64,000 nucleotides of DNA from Odontesthes bonariensis (lineage: Eukaryota; Chordata; Actinopteri; Atheriniformes; Atherinopsidae): NCBI RefSeq assembly GCF_027942865.1, contig NC_134515.1:11647339-11711338 (forward strand), given 5' to 3'. The notes below the pieces were generated by a model. That model was not told the DNA's origin and ran no database searches. It saw only the letters and a program-made list of their open reading frames with translations. A program made the position numbers and the translations under genes. Positions 39,409-51,155 of the stretch are shown here, one piece after another; the stretch's first letter is position 1; every line of letters begins with the position of its first letter.

Positions 39409-41654
39409 TGTTAACTTTTTTGGCATTTTTGTTACCAGCTAAAGCACTGGGTTATGTAGGACTGAGCTTATCCATTAGCATCTCAAAATTGGCCACAATA
39501 AACCACTTTCAGTGTTATTTTCCTCCTGGGGTGCCTTTTTTTAATTTCAGAAGGTGCTAAAAAAACAAAAAAAACAAATACATACTCAATAATACTTTAG
39601 GTTAACCAGTTGTCTCACATTCTATTTATTTTTTTCATTCTTTATTTGCATTAGCTGCTGATTACGTGACACAAACATTTCTGGACGATGGGCCTTGTTA
39701 AAGTAGTATTGTGAGATGGTGATATCTGTCAAAACTACATTTAAAACTGCTTTTTGTCTGCATACTGACATCTGAGAGCACACTTCAATTCAAAATACAT
39801 AATTATTTCTAAAAATGAAAATACGTCTTTACAGACAACGTTCCTTGTTTGCCTGAGGAATCACAAACTGGAAATCACAGTTTACCTTTCTTTTTATCGG
39901 TTGCACATGTGCCGTACGCTGTGAATGTGAGTTGAAAAGCCACACCTGCTCTCGCGGCAAAGGTAAGCAAGCCAGTCAATCCTATCTCTCTGTTTCTCTT
40001 ACACACACACACACACACACACACGTCTGCATGCATGCATGCACACGCAAACACACGCACACCACACACAGACACACACACAGGCAGGCACAAATGGTTA
40101 CCTGTTCCCTGCTGCAAACAAAGACAGTCTTTATCTGTGTACCTGGGCCAGGCTGCCCTGAGCACAGGACACCTGAGAGGGTGTGGGAACTGCTTATACT
40201 GATCCACTCATATAGTGCAGCCAGTGAGCCATATAAATACATCCAGACCACTGCCGTATAATGACTCAAGCTTATTGGTGTCTGCATGTGATTACTTTCT
40301 GCTTATGGTATAATCTTGCTGTATATGCAGCATTGCTTAAACTGGACTTACCTTTATGTATAGCCTGTCACGTGAGATCAAATATTAATTATTTACAGTG
40401 CATTTTCAAGACAAAAAAAGAGTCAATACTGCCATAATTACATCACAATCTTAATAATCGATGTTTGCATAATCCTCCACCAACAGCCAAGTCATCATAA
40501 ATCAACACGCTTAGTAAAAAATTAGTTATCTTCTTATTTGATCAAGAACCTCAAAGAGCCTAAGAACTGACAACAAGCCTCACTATCATATTTACCAAAA
40601 CATGAAAGCATCCAACTGTACTGCACATTCCTCACACTGATACAATTATATCACGCTATTAAAATTTCAATTCCTAAGACGTGTAATTTCCCTTGTCATA
40701 GCAGGGTGTTATTTGTGATTGTTATGGACTTTGCTGCCAGAGTTTCCCCTGTAATTTCAGTAGGCTGCTCTAAGACGCTGTGTCTGCGTATAGAAGTTAA
40801 TGAATGGCACTCTGGCATGACTTTAATGCCAGCAGCCATATGAGGAACATCTTTTCAATTGTGGTATTTTTCATTTTAAAGGTCTCAGAATAATCCTTCA
40901 ATGGAGTATATCACATGAATATGAGCATAAACCCACTGCTGATTCAGCTCCTCAACAGAACCAAATGTTGTGTAATCACATAATTAAAGTTTGTTTAGTG
41001 TTTGCCGGGGGGGAAAGGGATGTTAAAACAAATAGATTCATTGCAGAAGCTGATTGTGGTTTATGAAGACATACATTTCTGCACTGTTTACAATAATGTT
41101 TGGGAGTGTCGTGGCAACCACTGTTGTAAAGATGGTAGTAGATATTTGCTTGGTTCAATTGATCAGACATTAACATACCTCATTAACAAAAAGATGAACA
41201 TCTCCCAGACAAATTCTCCAGAAGTCTGGCTGAGATTAAGTGTTTCCTCTGATTCTTAATCTCACAAAACATGGCAGCTCCACTACATATCACAACTCTC
41301 TCCTGAATTGCAGTTTACTTTAAAATTCTACTAATCCTGACAAAACACTGAAATTTCTAATATTTAAAATACACTGCTCAGGTGATCAGATTGTGTTTTT
41401 TTTATGAACTAAAAGTTTATTAATCTGCAAATAAGAAAAAGTCCCCAGAAAAGCTAATCAAAGACTAAGTTTCTCTGGTCTTGCTCTGCGGAACAAGCTG
41501 CTTAGGGTATGTTGATCTGAGCAATGATTTTAAATGGATGATTTCCAGGGAAAAAAGCTTTTAAAGAGAGATCCCTCTTATAAAAAGCTTTATTCAGATG
41601 TCGACCAAAACAAAAATGCCATTTAAAAAAATCTGTTAATTTAATTTGTTTATT
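39409..41654. other. Gene-poor interval with a CA-rich microsatellite
   Basis: No exon recognised. Apart from the CA tract near 40000, the DNA is AT-rich and unremarkable. Open frames over the CA tract (39875-40287) are products of the repeat. Confidence 0.5.
39998..40085. repeat. (CA)n microsatellite with ATGC run
   Basis: Thirteen or so CA units, then a short (GCAT)n stretch, then imperfect CA units to about 40085. A typical dinucleotide microsatellite. Confidence 0.95.
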
Positions 41655-42003
41655 TTCAAAACCTGCCTTATCCTAGTTAGGGTTGCAGGAGTATTGGAGC
41701 TGATCCCAGCTACAATCAAAAGAGAGGCCGGGTAAACCCTGGAAATGTTGCAAGCCCATCACAGGGCCAACACTGAGACAAACAAGACAAACAACCATTC
41801 ACACTCACCAATTCAGAATTACAAAATAGCCTAGGATGCCTGTTTTGGAGTGTAGAAAGTAGCTGGAGTAAATGGAGAGAACCCATAGGCACAACTCAAC
41901 AACCCAAGGCAAAAACCACCCAGAAAGACTCCTGCAAAGATTTCAACTGAGAACCTTCTCACTGTTAGACGACAGATAATCACCAAACCACCAGACTACC
42001 CCT
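41655..42003 (+). repeat. Fish interspersed repeat ('cttatccta..gttgcaggagta' family)
   Basis: Starts near 'ctgccttatcctagttagg' and passes through 'ggagctgatcccagct', 'gccgggtaaaccctgg', 'caaccattcacactcac', 'ggagagaaccca' and 'cttctcactgttagacgac'. It ends 'ccaccagactacccc'. This is a worn copy of a very common vertebrate/fish repeat with the pattern CTTATCC, GGTCGCAGG, GGAGCC.ATCCCAGC, ACAACCATTCACACTCAC, CTGTGAGGCGACAG and ACCAC...CC. Non-coding. Confidence 0.75.
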
Positions 42004-45000
42004 CAGTTTAATTAAATCAAGGTCAATTGATTTCAGTTTAATAGTTTTAATTAACAACAAAAGGTATTCTCAGGGCACAAAACACAGACTCAACTATTCT
42101 CTTTGAGCAGCATTAGGTCACAGTTGGAAGAAAAAACAACTCTTTGAATAGGAAGAAATATCCAGGAGAACTAGACTCATGGAGGGCAGACATCAGCCTT
42201 GAAAGTATGGAAACAGAGAGGAAAGGGGCAACGACAACCAACAGACACTTGACAGATTGGTCAGTCCAGTAACCACAGCTCAGAAACATGCAGCTCTGAA
42301 GCCTAGAGCTGACAAAAATAATTGAAAAACGTGTTTTTAGATGGATAGATCAGGTGTTGTACTCTCTGACAATAAGTCAATCACAGCATTGAGATTAAAG
42401 AAATACTTTGTTAAACCCTTGTGACAAACCCTCCCACTCTGTTTGCTTTCTCTGAGTAACAGACAGAGAGGTCAAAATAAAGATAAATAAAGTTCTCTGC
42501 ACTGGGGCTTTGCAAATCTTTGTCTACATGTTATAGCATTTTGCCACCAACTGGGGACAGTCTCATAAATATGTGGAACAGTCTGAGGTATGAACCTCTC
42601 CTGTGATTCGCCATGATTTGGAAGATGCAGATGTCAAAAGACAAAGATCTGCTTTAACAAGGAGTTAAACAGTGTTTTTACATTGTCCAGTACAGCTCTT
42701 GTCTGAGCTTATCATCTCTGCTTCTTTGCTATTGATCATTTCTGGCACTTCTTTCTCTTTGTTTTGAAATTTATTCTCGGCCCCTGTCAGCTCAAGTTTA
42801 CTTTCAGCCAATCAGCATTCAACCAACTTGTAGCATCGTCCCCGTCACCCATTCACTGTTAAGTTTTTGGAAGACTGCGTGTCTATCTGTCTGCTTTGAT
42901 TAAAAAAAAATACCCTTTAGATTTAGCATCTAAGCAGTGGGTTCAATCAAAATAAAAATGTGTTTGTCTAATTAGTGTGGTTCATTTAAGCTTGTCTGAG
43001 ATCTGAGGTCAATCAGGGTCCTCAGTGTACATAGTCCCCAGCGTCTCAGAGCAGAGCACTGCTAATTTTCTTATGAATGTGAAACCTAACTTTATTTACT
43101 TGTAATTTTTAGTTGTTTTCAGTGGACATCTGTCAGTCTTACCACAAGAAAAGTAAACCCTTTAGAATGTCATGCAGTTTGCTCTTTTGCCTACCACATA
43201 CACACTTCTCTCCATGAGCACAAGTCTAGTGTGTTTGGTCAGACAGACTGGAGTGTCCTAACAGTGTGGTGTGACCAGCTCATGTGTATGTGCGAGATCG
43301 TAGTTTAACTCAGTCACATCAGACCACTAATTGCCAAGAGTAGACTAAAGAGCCCAGCATTGTCTGCAGAAACAAGACATGACATCATTCAGCGTCACTT
43401 CTGGGAAAACCACTCTCCCTGAGCTCTCTGTTTTTTGTGAAAGTAGTCAGTGTAACATTTTCTGTCAGCACAAGAAAAGTGATGAGATTCTCTTAAAGTG
43501 CCAAAAAAAGATGGTTTTTAACTTTCAATTCCAAACCGTATCTTTTATGTTCTTTATGTCATCAGTCTAATAATTTTTTGACATACTATGATATATTTAC
43601 ATTATAACAATTATAAGCAACTAGGAACATTTTGATAAAACTCAAAGATTTTCATTATTTTATGTGTAAGCAGGTTTTTCTTCTAGCTAGTTGTACTTTT
43701 GATATTACTGGTATCACTTGAAATGCACTCCAGTTAAGATTTGCCCTGACGGAGCTAATGGATATTTAGGATACATTGAATTTAATTCTGTTCACCATTT
43801 TAAATTTACATTGCAAATACATTCACTGAAATAAGGCAGTATATATGTGGTACTGTAATAGCTTTCAAAGCCAAAATAAATAATAAATAATTCCAATCAG
43901 AGAAATCACACCAGGTGCCGAGGTGAAGTACTTTTTTTTTTTTTGTGCGATCACATGTCTCAGTTGTGTCAGGTCTTGGAGTTCCTTGGTATTCGTTTAT
44001 CTTCCACATACAGAGACAGGTGAGCACCCCAGAGGCTACAGAGGAGGCTGGTGGGAGGGTTACCCAAATGTTTACACATGGTGTGGGTCCTCCTAATCCT
44101 ACTCTAAAGCCTCAGGCAACTTGCCCACGACCTTCTGGGACATCATGAGGGTGCATGCTGACAACTTGGCTTACAATTGCACAAAGCTTTGCCACACAAG
44201 GTCCACCTGGATGAGAGTTTGTGCATGAGTATCTATCCGTCTCTGATTGAAAGCGACAAGGAGCACTGAGGGCTTTCCTGACCTTGTCTAGCCCGGCAGC
44301 ATTCTTGCTAACAGAAACGGACAAACAGCAATCACTCATTTAAAAGGCTGAAAAAATGGTGACCATCTCACACGTAAACACCAAAACTTTTGGACCTTTA
44401 ACCTCCCCCTTCCTTCACCTCATTCTTCCACCATGACAGCTGCAGTCAGATAAGCTCATACACTGGAGAGACACAGTCAGGTCGACGAAGGCACAAAGGA
44501 CCTATTGACAAAACTTATGGAAATAACCTGATCTAATTATGGTGCTTTGTCGTAAGTAGCAAAAGCTGCCAAGTTGATGGAGAACTGAGGATCCAAAGGG
44601 TAGTAAATCCAGAAAATCTCATAATCAGTACTTTCTGACAGACAATAGCTATCCGTATACAATGAGATTCTTAAAAGAGAAGAGTTGATTTAGGATGTTT
44701 TGGCAAGTTATATGAACATTTGAAAAGTTAAAACCAAGAGATTAAATATTCCCCTTATTTAAACATAGAAAAGCATGAATGATACAGTTTGAATGTTGAA
44801 GGGATACCCATCATGTACATCCCAGAGCCAAGAGGGATATCTTGAAAAGTTTTCTTTTGTCTAACCAACAGTCCAAAACTTAGATATATTTAATTGACAT
44901 AGATATGAAGCAGACAGTGAGCAGCCAATATTCACATATAAAAAACTGGGGGCTAAATGTTTTAGAGATTCTGCATGACACACAAAAAAACAACACGATA

Positions 45001-45149
45001 TGTACTGTTATTTTACTAAATTGTCCCATGACAACATAACAACATTTTCAATGTATGCAAAACATGTTAAACTGTGTCCCTCTGCATCACACAGCTCTAT
45101 AGCTTTCCACTGACTATGATTCAGTTATTATCTTAATCTTTCTAGAGCC
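42004..45149. other. Gene-poor interval
   Basis: About 3.1 kb without a recognisable exon, RNA gene or strong repeat. All open frames are under 80 codons and show no family motif. Confidence 0.5.
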
Positions 45150-45835
45150 AGAGATCAATCAATAAATCAGTCAATCTTTATCTAAATAGCACTGTTCATG
45201 TAAAGCAAATAAAAAAAACAAGGAATAAAAACAAAATATGAAAATGTAAAAGAATGATCATACTTATTGAATCAATTAACTAATTAATGAAAACAGCAAT
45301 AAAACAATAAAGAAAAGCCAAAAGAAAAAATATACAACAAGGAGTGCACAAAAGGTAAGTTTTAAGCTTTGTTCCAGCACTGAAGTTTTAGATCCAAACT
45401 GGCAGCTGGTTCCACAGGAGAGGGGCCTGAAAAGTGAAATCTCTGCCTCCCATTTTGGACCTAAAAATTTTGGAAACCACAAGTAAGTCTGTATTTAGGG
45501 AATGAAGAGATCTTATGGGGTTGAGGGGAACTATTAGATATTTAATATGAAATGGAGCCATTTAGAGCTTTACATGTAGTAAGGAAGATTCCAAATAGCA
45601 TTCTAACCTTCAAGGGGAGCCGATGTAGAAAGGGCCAAAACGGGAGATATGTGATCTCTCCTGAAGGTACCAGTCTGTACTCCAGACTCAATGTCTGAGA
45701 TCAGCTGAAACATGTTCAGGAAACCATTTGGACACCCAGCTAAGATGGCATTGCAGTACTCCAGCCTGAATAAGATAAATGTATAGACCAGCATCACTTA
45801 AATCACAGGTTGCCTCTGATCTTGGTATTATTGCT
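45150..45835 (-). mobile_element. Fish LINE-related repeat with reverse transcriptase remnant
   Basis: On the plus strand the block has 'atcagtcaatctttatctaa', 'aagttttaagctttgttcca', 'ggcagctggttccacaggag' and 'ccaatg'-type words seen in a common fish interspersed repeat. On the minus strand 45797-45640 reads 'FRLEYCNAILAGCPNGF', then 'RRDHISPVLALS'. This is the end of a LINE reverse transcriptase (family pattern [24 protein letters not shown]). No intact frame remains. Confidence 0.7.
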
Positions 45836-48800
45836 CAAATGAAAGAAAGTCACTAATGACACATTTAACATGTGAGTTAGGTTCCTCACAGTAGAACTGG
45901 AGGCCAATGTAATGCCATCATGAAAAACTAGGGTTTGAAAGTGAATCACACTCATGTCAATGGCAATAACATGTCAGAGCACTTCAAGACACCTCCTCAT
46001 CGGCTTCACTTTTAGCAGTGACTTTGTGATCCTTTGCACCGTCTATGTTAAAAGCTCATGAGTGCTACCACTGTTGTGCTGGCTGCCATGTTCCTTCATT
46101 ACCATAAACATGTAGTTTGACTGCATACACCATCCTGATGCTGTAAACACCAGAACACTAAACACAGTATTACCCCACCTCTGAAAATAGTCTCCAATAA
46201 ATGCTGTTTTGTTTTCTAATTAGTGTTTGCTAAACCAGAGAGCGCCTAACTGTTTTAGAAAAATATTTAACTGTTATTTGTGATTCATTTTTTAAAGGCT
46301 TTTTTTGTAGGCCTTTTTTTTTTTTATGGGAACCAAAAGAATTTGAGTAAAAAAAAAAGAACAGACGTAATGGCTTTTTTTTTTGACAACAAGAAGAGAA
46401 TTTCATCAACTATTTCCTTTAAATATTTCATTTCAAGTTATTCATTTTCTTCAGCACCTAAGTTGCTAAAGTGCTTTAGTTGGAAAGTAAAGTGACATTA
46501 AAAGAAGGCCCTGCTGTGGTTTATTTAGATTTTTTCCTCATTTCTGGTCTTGATCCGTTAAAAAGTAGGAAGCTGGGTTTGTTGTACTCAAACTGTCAGT
46601 CCAAGCGCTTTGATTCCAATCTGATTCTTTGCTACTGATGCCCTCAAAAGCCTGACCTACTTTATATCAAATTGCTGATGCATCTCTTACATTCATCTAC
46701 TCGTGTCTTCATTCACACGCTCTTTGTTACTCTTTTCTAAGTCTCTGCTCTACTTTTTCCCTTTGAAGCACGAGCACCTCCCTACTCCACTTCTCTCCTT
46801 TATTATCTGGACAGGTATGGACAAGTCATATGTTGTTTTGAAATGTGATCGAGTAAAAGTGGAACACACCTAACCAAGAATGACCATCCACAGATGATTC
46901 CTTTTTAGCCAGGGCCTAAAGCTATAAACTATTCAAAACGAATACCAGCAGCCTCATCGGGATTAGAGTGATGATTTGATAGTGAGCTAAATGACTGTGA
47001 AAAGGAGAAAAAAAAGGAGTTTCTGCTGCTTAATGTGAGAGCAACACCTGGTTTCAGCTTTTTTTTCTCTCCTTCAGAGGAGCAATGAGGCACAAAAAAA
47101 ATATTCTAGTGAAGAAGCATTCTTCAGCCCCCAAAACCAGAAACTTATTATCTTGCGTAAAAATGTGAAACACATACTGTGTTATATTGGCCAAGTCATG
47201 ATATGAAATAGCCTGAGGGCTCCAGCGCTAGACAGGTGTGCAAGGCGATGCTCAGCATACATGACCGCAGGCTCAAATTTCTAAATTCTGTCCGTTTTAA
47301 CCTTCATGCATGAGCCAAATATTCCCTGACAAGCAGATTAACTAATAAATGACTGAACCTGTGCACTGCTGTCTGAAAAGGTATGCTTTTATAGGAGTTA
47401 GAGCTGAATAAGAGCTTGCCTAACAAATCAAACTTCTTTATCTAAAAATCAAACTTTATTGATATTAACAAAATGCACAGGCTTTTAAATCAGTAGGTGG
47501 TCTGTTTTAAAGTTTAGGTTTCAAGACAAGTTCATGTCCAGCTACCATTATAGATGAGACCCTCTGATACACAGAGACACTTTTCCACATTCCCTGGATG
47601 ACTTGGCATGTTCATTCCTCTGAAATTGCTAAGCTGAGGCAGGAGACAAACACAGAAACTCAGCGATACACGTGCAGGAGCAAGGGCTGCTATTAAAGAC
47701 TCTTAAAGCTGCTGCTATCTAGGCCACAAACAAAAAGGGTAGGAAAGTGACTGAGTCTCTTTAAAATAGCAGTCTCACTCATGCTTAAATGGCAGGTTGT
47801 TTCAAGTCAGTGATGCCTCATGATATTAGCCCAGTTTACAGGAAAACAGGCCAGAGCAGAGAAAAGAGAAAAAACAGTCAGGGTAAGGGTAGCTGCTGCG
47901 CATGTGTGTGCACATGGATGTAAAACTAATAACGAGCACTGCAAGAATTTGCATGCGAGACAAATTCGGAGTGGTATGAGATGGGATGAGGGGGATGTGA
48001 AGCATCCTGGTTATCTTTCCCACACATACAGGCACATACACACACTCATTTGCTCACACAGCTGCTGTCTGAGTGGCAGGTGATGGGGCAGGTGCTCTCT
48101 AGGTGTATAGTTGTTGTGAGGGAAGGAGGAAGTGGGAAGAGGGAGGGTTCCTGTGGCAAGATGATTTATGAATTTGAATGTGATGTGAGCAGGCATGCAG
48201 AGTGAATTTAAATCTGGAGGCGAGGAAATTCAATCACAGCTAAAGGACACCAGTCGTCTTAAATCTCTTCTTCCCAATGTGATGACTCTTCAGAAAAATC
48301 TTATCAGATGTCTGCTATCACACAGGGGATCCCCCGCTTGTCATAAATGGCAATAAAAAAGTTCAAAGTCCTGATTTATAGTTTGTTCTGGTACACATTT
48401 ACCCAACATGCAGATAGTGCGTTAGTCCCATATATATAGTCCCACCATAGTAAATCTGATAATATAGACATTCACAGCTACTTTATTGTGCTCCAGTCAA
48501 AATATGTATCACCAGACTATCCATACACACACAGCAGCAGCAGTCATCTCACATGACAATACACTTAGTCATCAGGCAGACAGACAGAAAGGCAGTCCTC
48601 ACCTCAGCTCACCCACTTGCTGGTGGTGTTTGGAAGATGTTAAGAGTAGGTGTGCAAGCTGCTTCAGACATGAGACACAATGAGAAGAAGCTTCCAAAGT
48701 ATCACATATCGTGAACAATTACACATTTAAAGGCAGTGGCTAATACAAGCATCAAAGCACACTCACATAGACAAAGGCAAATCAGAGGCTATCTCTCTGC

Positions 48801-49819
48801 CTGGTGCCACAGGCAAAAAATGTGTTTGAGTCTTATGCTAAAATATCCAACAGAAGAGAAGCAAGCAGAGTGTGTGAGCTGCGGCGCCAAGTTTCAGCCA
48901 TGTACAGTTTTTAACAACCCCTCATCTAACATATTCCAGACATGCACTTACCTGCCCTGCTCTGCAACAACTCACTGCTTCACTGTAACCATCACATTTA
49001 AGGCTCAATGCCCAGGGAGCTGCTGGAAACATTACTGATGCAAGAAGCAACTTCTTCAAAGGGAATAAATGAATAGAGAAGCTAATAATCTCATGGGCAC
49101 GATACGTGTATATACTTGAGCAGAGTAGTTGGCAATATGCAGCCTTTGTCAAATATACAACTGTCAAATTTAATATTTCAGCCCTTCAATACCTGCATAT
49201 GAAAGTCTTTATTCATGATGGTAGAGAAAATACACCATCCTATATAAAAACAATTTATACAAATGTTTATGTTGTTAGATAAAGGCAGCGCACCTGACAA
49301 GCTCCAGTTACTCTTTCAGCAAGTGCACCACACAAAGTACAGCCTAAACTCTCAGCCAGACAGCACAGCTCAACTCTCACTCACCGCTACACAATTCCCC
49401 AATAACATTTGCTGGAAGGACGGTAGAAAGTTAAGGTAGATTTGATTGCTTAATTTGTCATTTGAGAGTTATTGTTTCTGGTTATTAAGTACTGTACCTC
49501 ACTGGCGTTCGCAGCCTAGTGTCTGTGCTGGATGAAGGCCAGCAGCAGTGTGTGAATCCAGGCCATCCCAGGGTCAGGCTGAGCCACTATGCTATCCATT
49601 GCTGCCTTGTGTTCCTCCCGGCTTCTCTCCTCCCTTCTCCTCCTTTGGCGTTTCTTTTTTTATAAAAAAACAAAACAAAGCACAGGCTTTTCAAAAGTGT
49701 GTCTTCTGATTGGCTCTTCTCCTCTTTGTTCTTCTTGCTCCTTTTCTCACGAAAACAAAAACAGGTTGAAAAAAACTGCCACCACTTGCTGCTCTCAGAG
49801 CTACTTACAATGCAGATCC

Positions 49820-49945
49820 CCTCTCTAAGCTCCTCTGCTCTCCCTTCCCTCTCGCCTCTTTTCCCTCCCTCCCTCTGTCTCTCTGCTACTGTTGGGGAAG
49901 TGCTCTCTTATTTTCTCTTATTCTCCTCCCCTTCTCTTGCCCTTC
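49820..49945. repeat. Polypyrimidine tract
   Basis: Dominated by CTCC/CCCT words on the plus strand, with one short interruption ('gctactgttggggaagtg'). Low complexity; not coding. Confidence 0.7.
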
Positions 49946-50760
49946 CTCTAATAGTTATTTAGTATCTCATTTCAGCACCTGCCTTTACATGGAAAGGGAC
50001 AAAAGTCGGACAGACTTGGAAACAGTAAATGTTGGTCCTCTATGGAAGTGCGTAGAAGAGAAACAATGTGTTAGTAATATACCTTTTTGGCAAAAGTGTG
50101 TCTTCTGCGCATGTTCATGGGTTGTGAGCTATTTGAGTGTGAGAGACGTGCATTTACACACACAGATTTCAAAACAAGTCCAAATCCTTGCATTGCAAAA
50201 GTGCACATTTGCAAGTCAGTCTTTGTGCATGTGTGCATCTGCAACACCATGCAAGAAGATCGACTGCAATCAATGCCCCTGGCTGTGTGTGTGCGCCTGC
50301 TTGCAGCCTTTACCAAATGTCAGACTGTGAGGTGTTGAAAGAAAGAAGCTGCCATGGCTTGCTTTGACTCTCATCTCTTTTGTTGCCTGCTTGCTCCCGT
50401 ATCAGCCATGTTCTCCAAACAAACATAAAGAAATGGTGGTAGGTTAACTCAGGACAGCAGTTTTACCAGCAGTGGTCAACGTCTAACTGTTTCGCATTTT
50501 TGCTGATGGAAAATGGGTTGATAAAGGTTCAGAGTTGCCTGAGATTTTCTTTCCTGTGAAAAAAACTTAACGTAAAAACTACTTCCAGATTAAAGGCATT
50601 AGGTGTGTTAAAATTATGATTTCAAAGTAGTCATAGGTTTGAATGGCAAATCATTTTGTACCCCTAAAAACAAAGTTGCATTGCCTATATCTTAGCCAGT
50701 GTGTATATAAGGTGAACCACACAGAAATGCTTTAAACATCCAGCTGTGTCTTTCAGGTGA

Positions 50761-50790
50761 ACCCCCATCACGTGCACCCCCATCACGTGC
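50761..50790. promoter_or_regulatory. Tandem 15-bp repeat with two CACGTG E-boxes
   Basis: 'acccccatcacgtgc' occurs twice, back to back and identical. Each copy carries the palindrome CACGTG, the site of bHLH-ZIP factors such as USF or MYC/MAX. A TATATAAGG sits about 55 bp upstream. Whether it drives anything is unknown. Confidence 0.35.
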
Positions 50791-51009
50791 CATGTCGCCG
50801 TGTCTGCTTTGCTACTTCGTTACCTTCAGGCTGGAGTGGAGCCTTCCTCTGAATGCATGCAAGCGTCTCCCCTCTCACTCCAGCAGTTGGCGAAGGAACC
50901 AGCCAGTGTCCACAGTGCATACCTGTGCTCGCTGACATGTACTAACTCACTCTTCCTGCAGGCCATGGCAGAGGAACGCACAGCAATCATAACAATTCAA
51001 AGATGAACA

Positions 51010-51155
51010 TGGCCAAAAGAGAAGAAGGGAGGGAGGAGGGTGTATTAGAAAAAGTTAGGCTGGCAGGAATGAAATAGGACAGAAAAAAGGGAGGAGAGAG
51101 TACAGAAGAAGGGGTGAAAAGGGGTGAGGAGGAAGAGGGGGAGGAGATGAGATCA
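51010..51155. repeat. Polypurine tract
   Basis: Plus strand is almost entirely A and G ('ggagggagga', 'gaggaggaagag'). Low complexity; not coding. Confidence 0.7.

Noticed and set aside
39875..40287. Three Cys/Val- or Thr/His-rich open frames of about 100 codons
   Set aside because: They are translations of the CA microsatellite.
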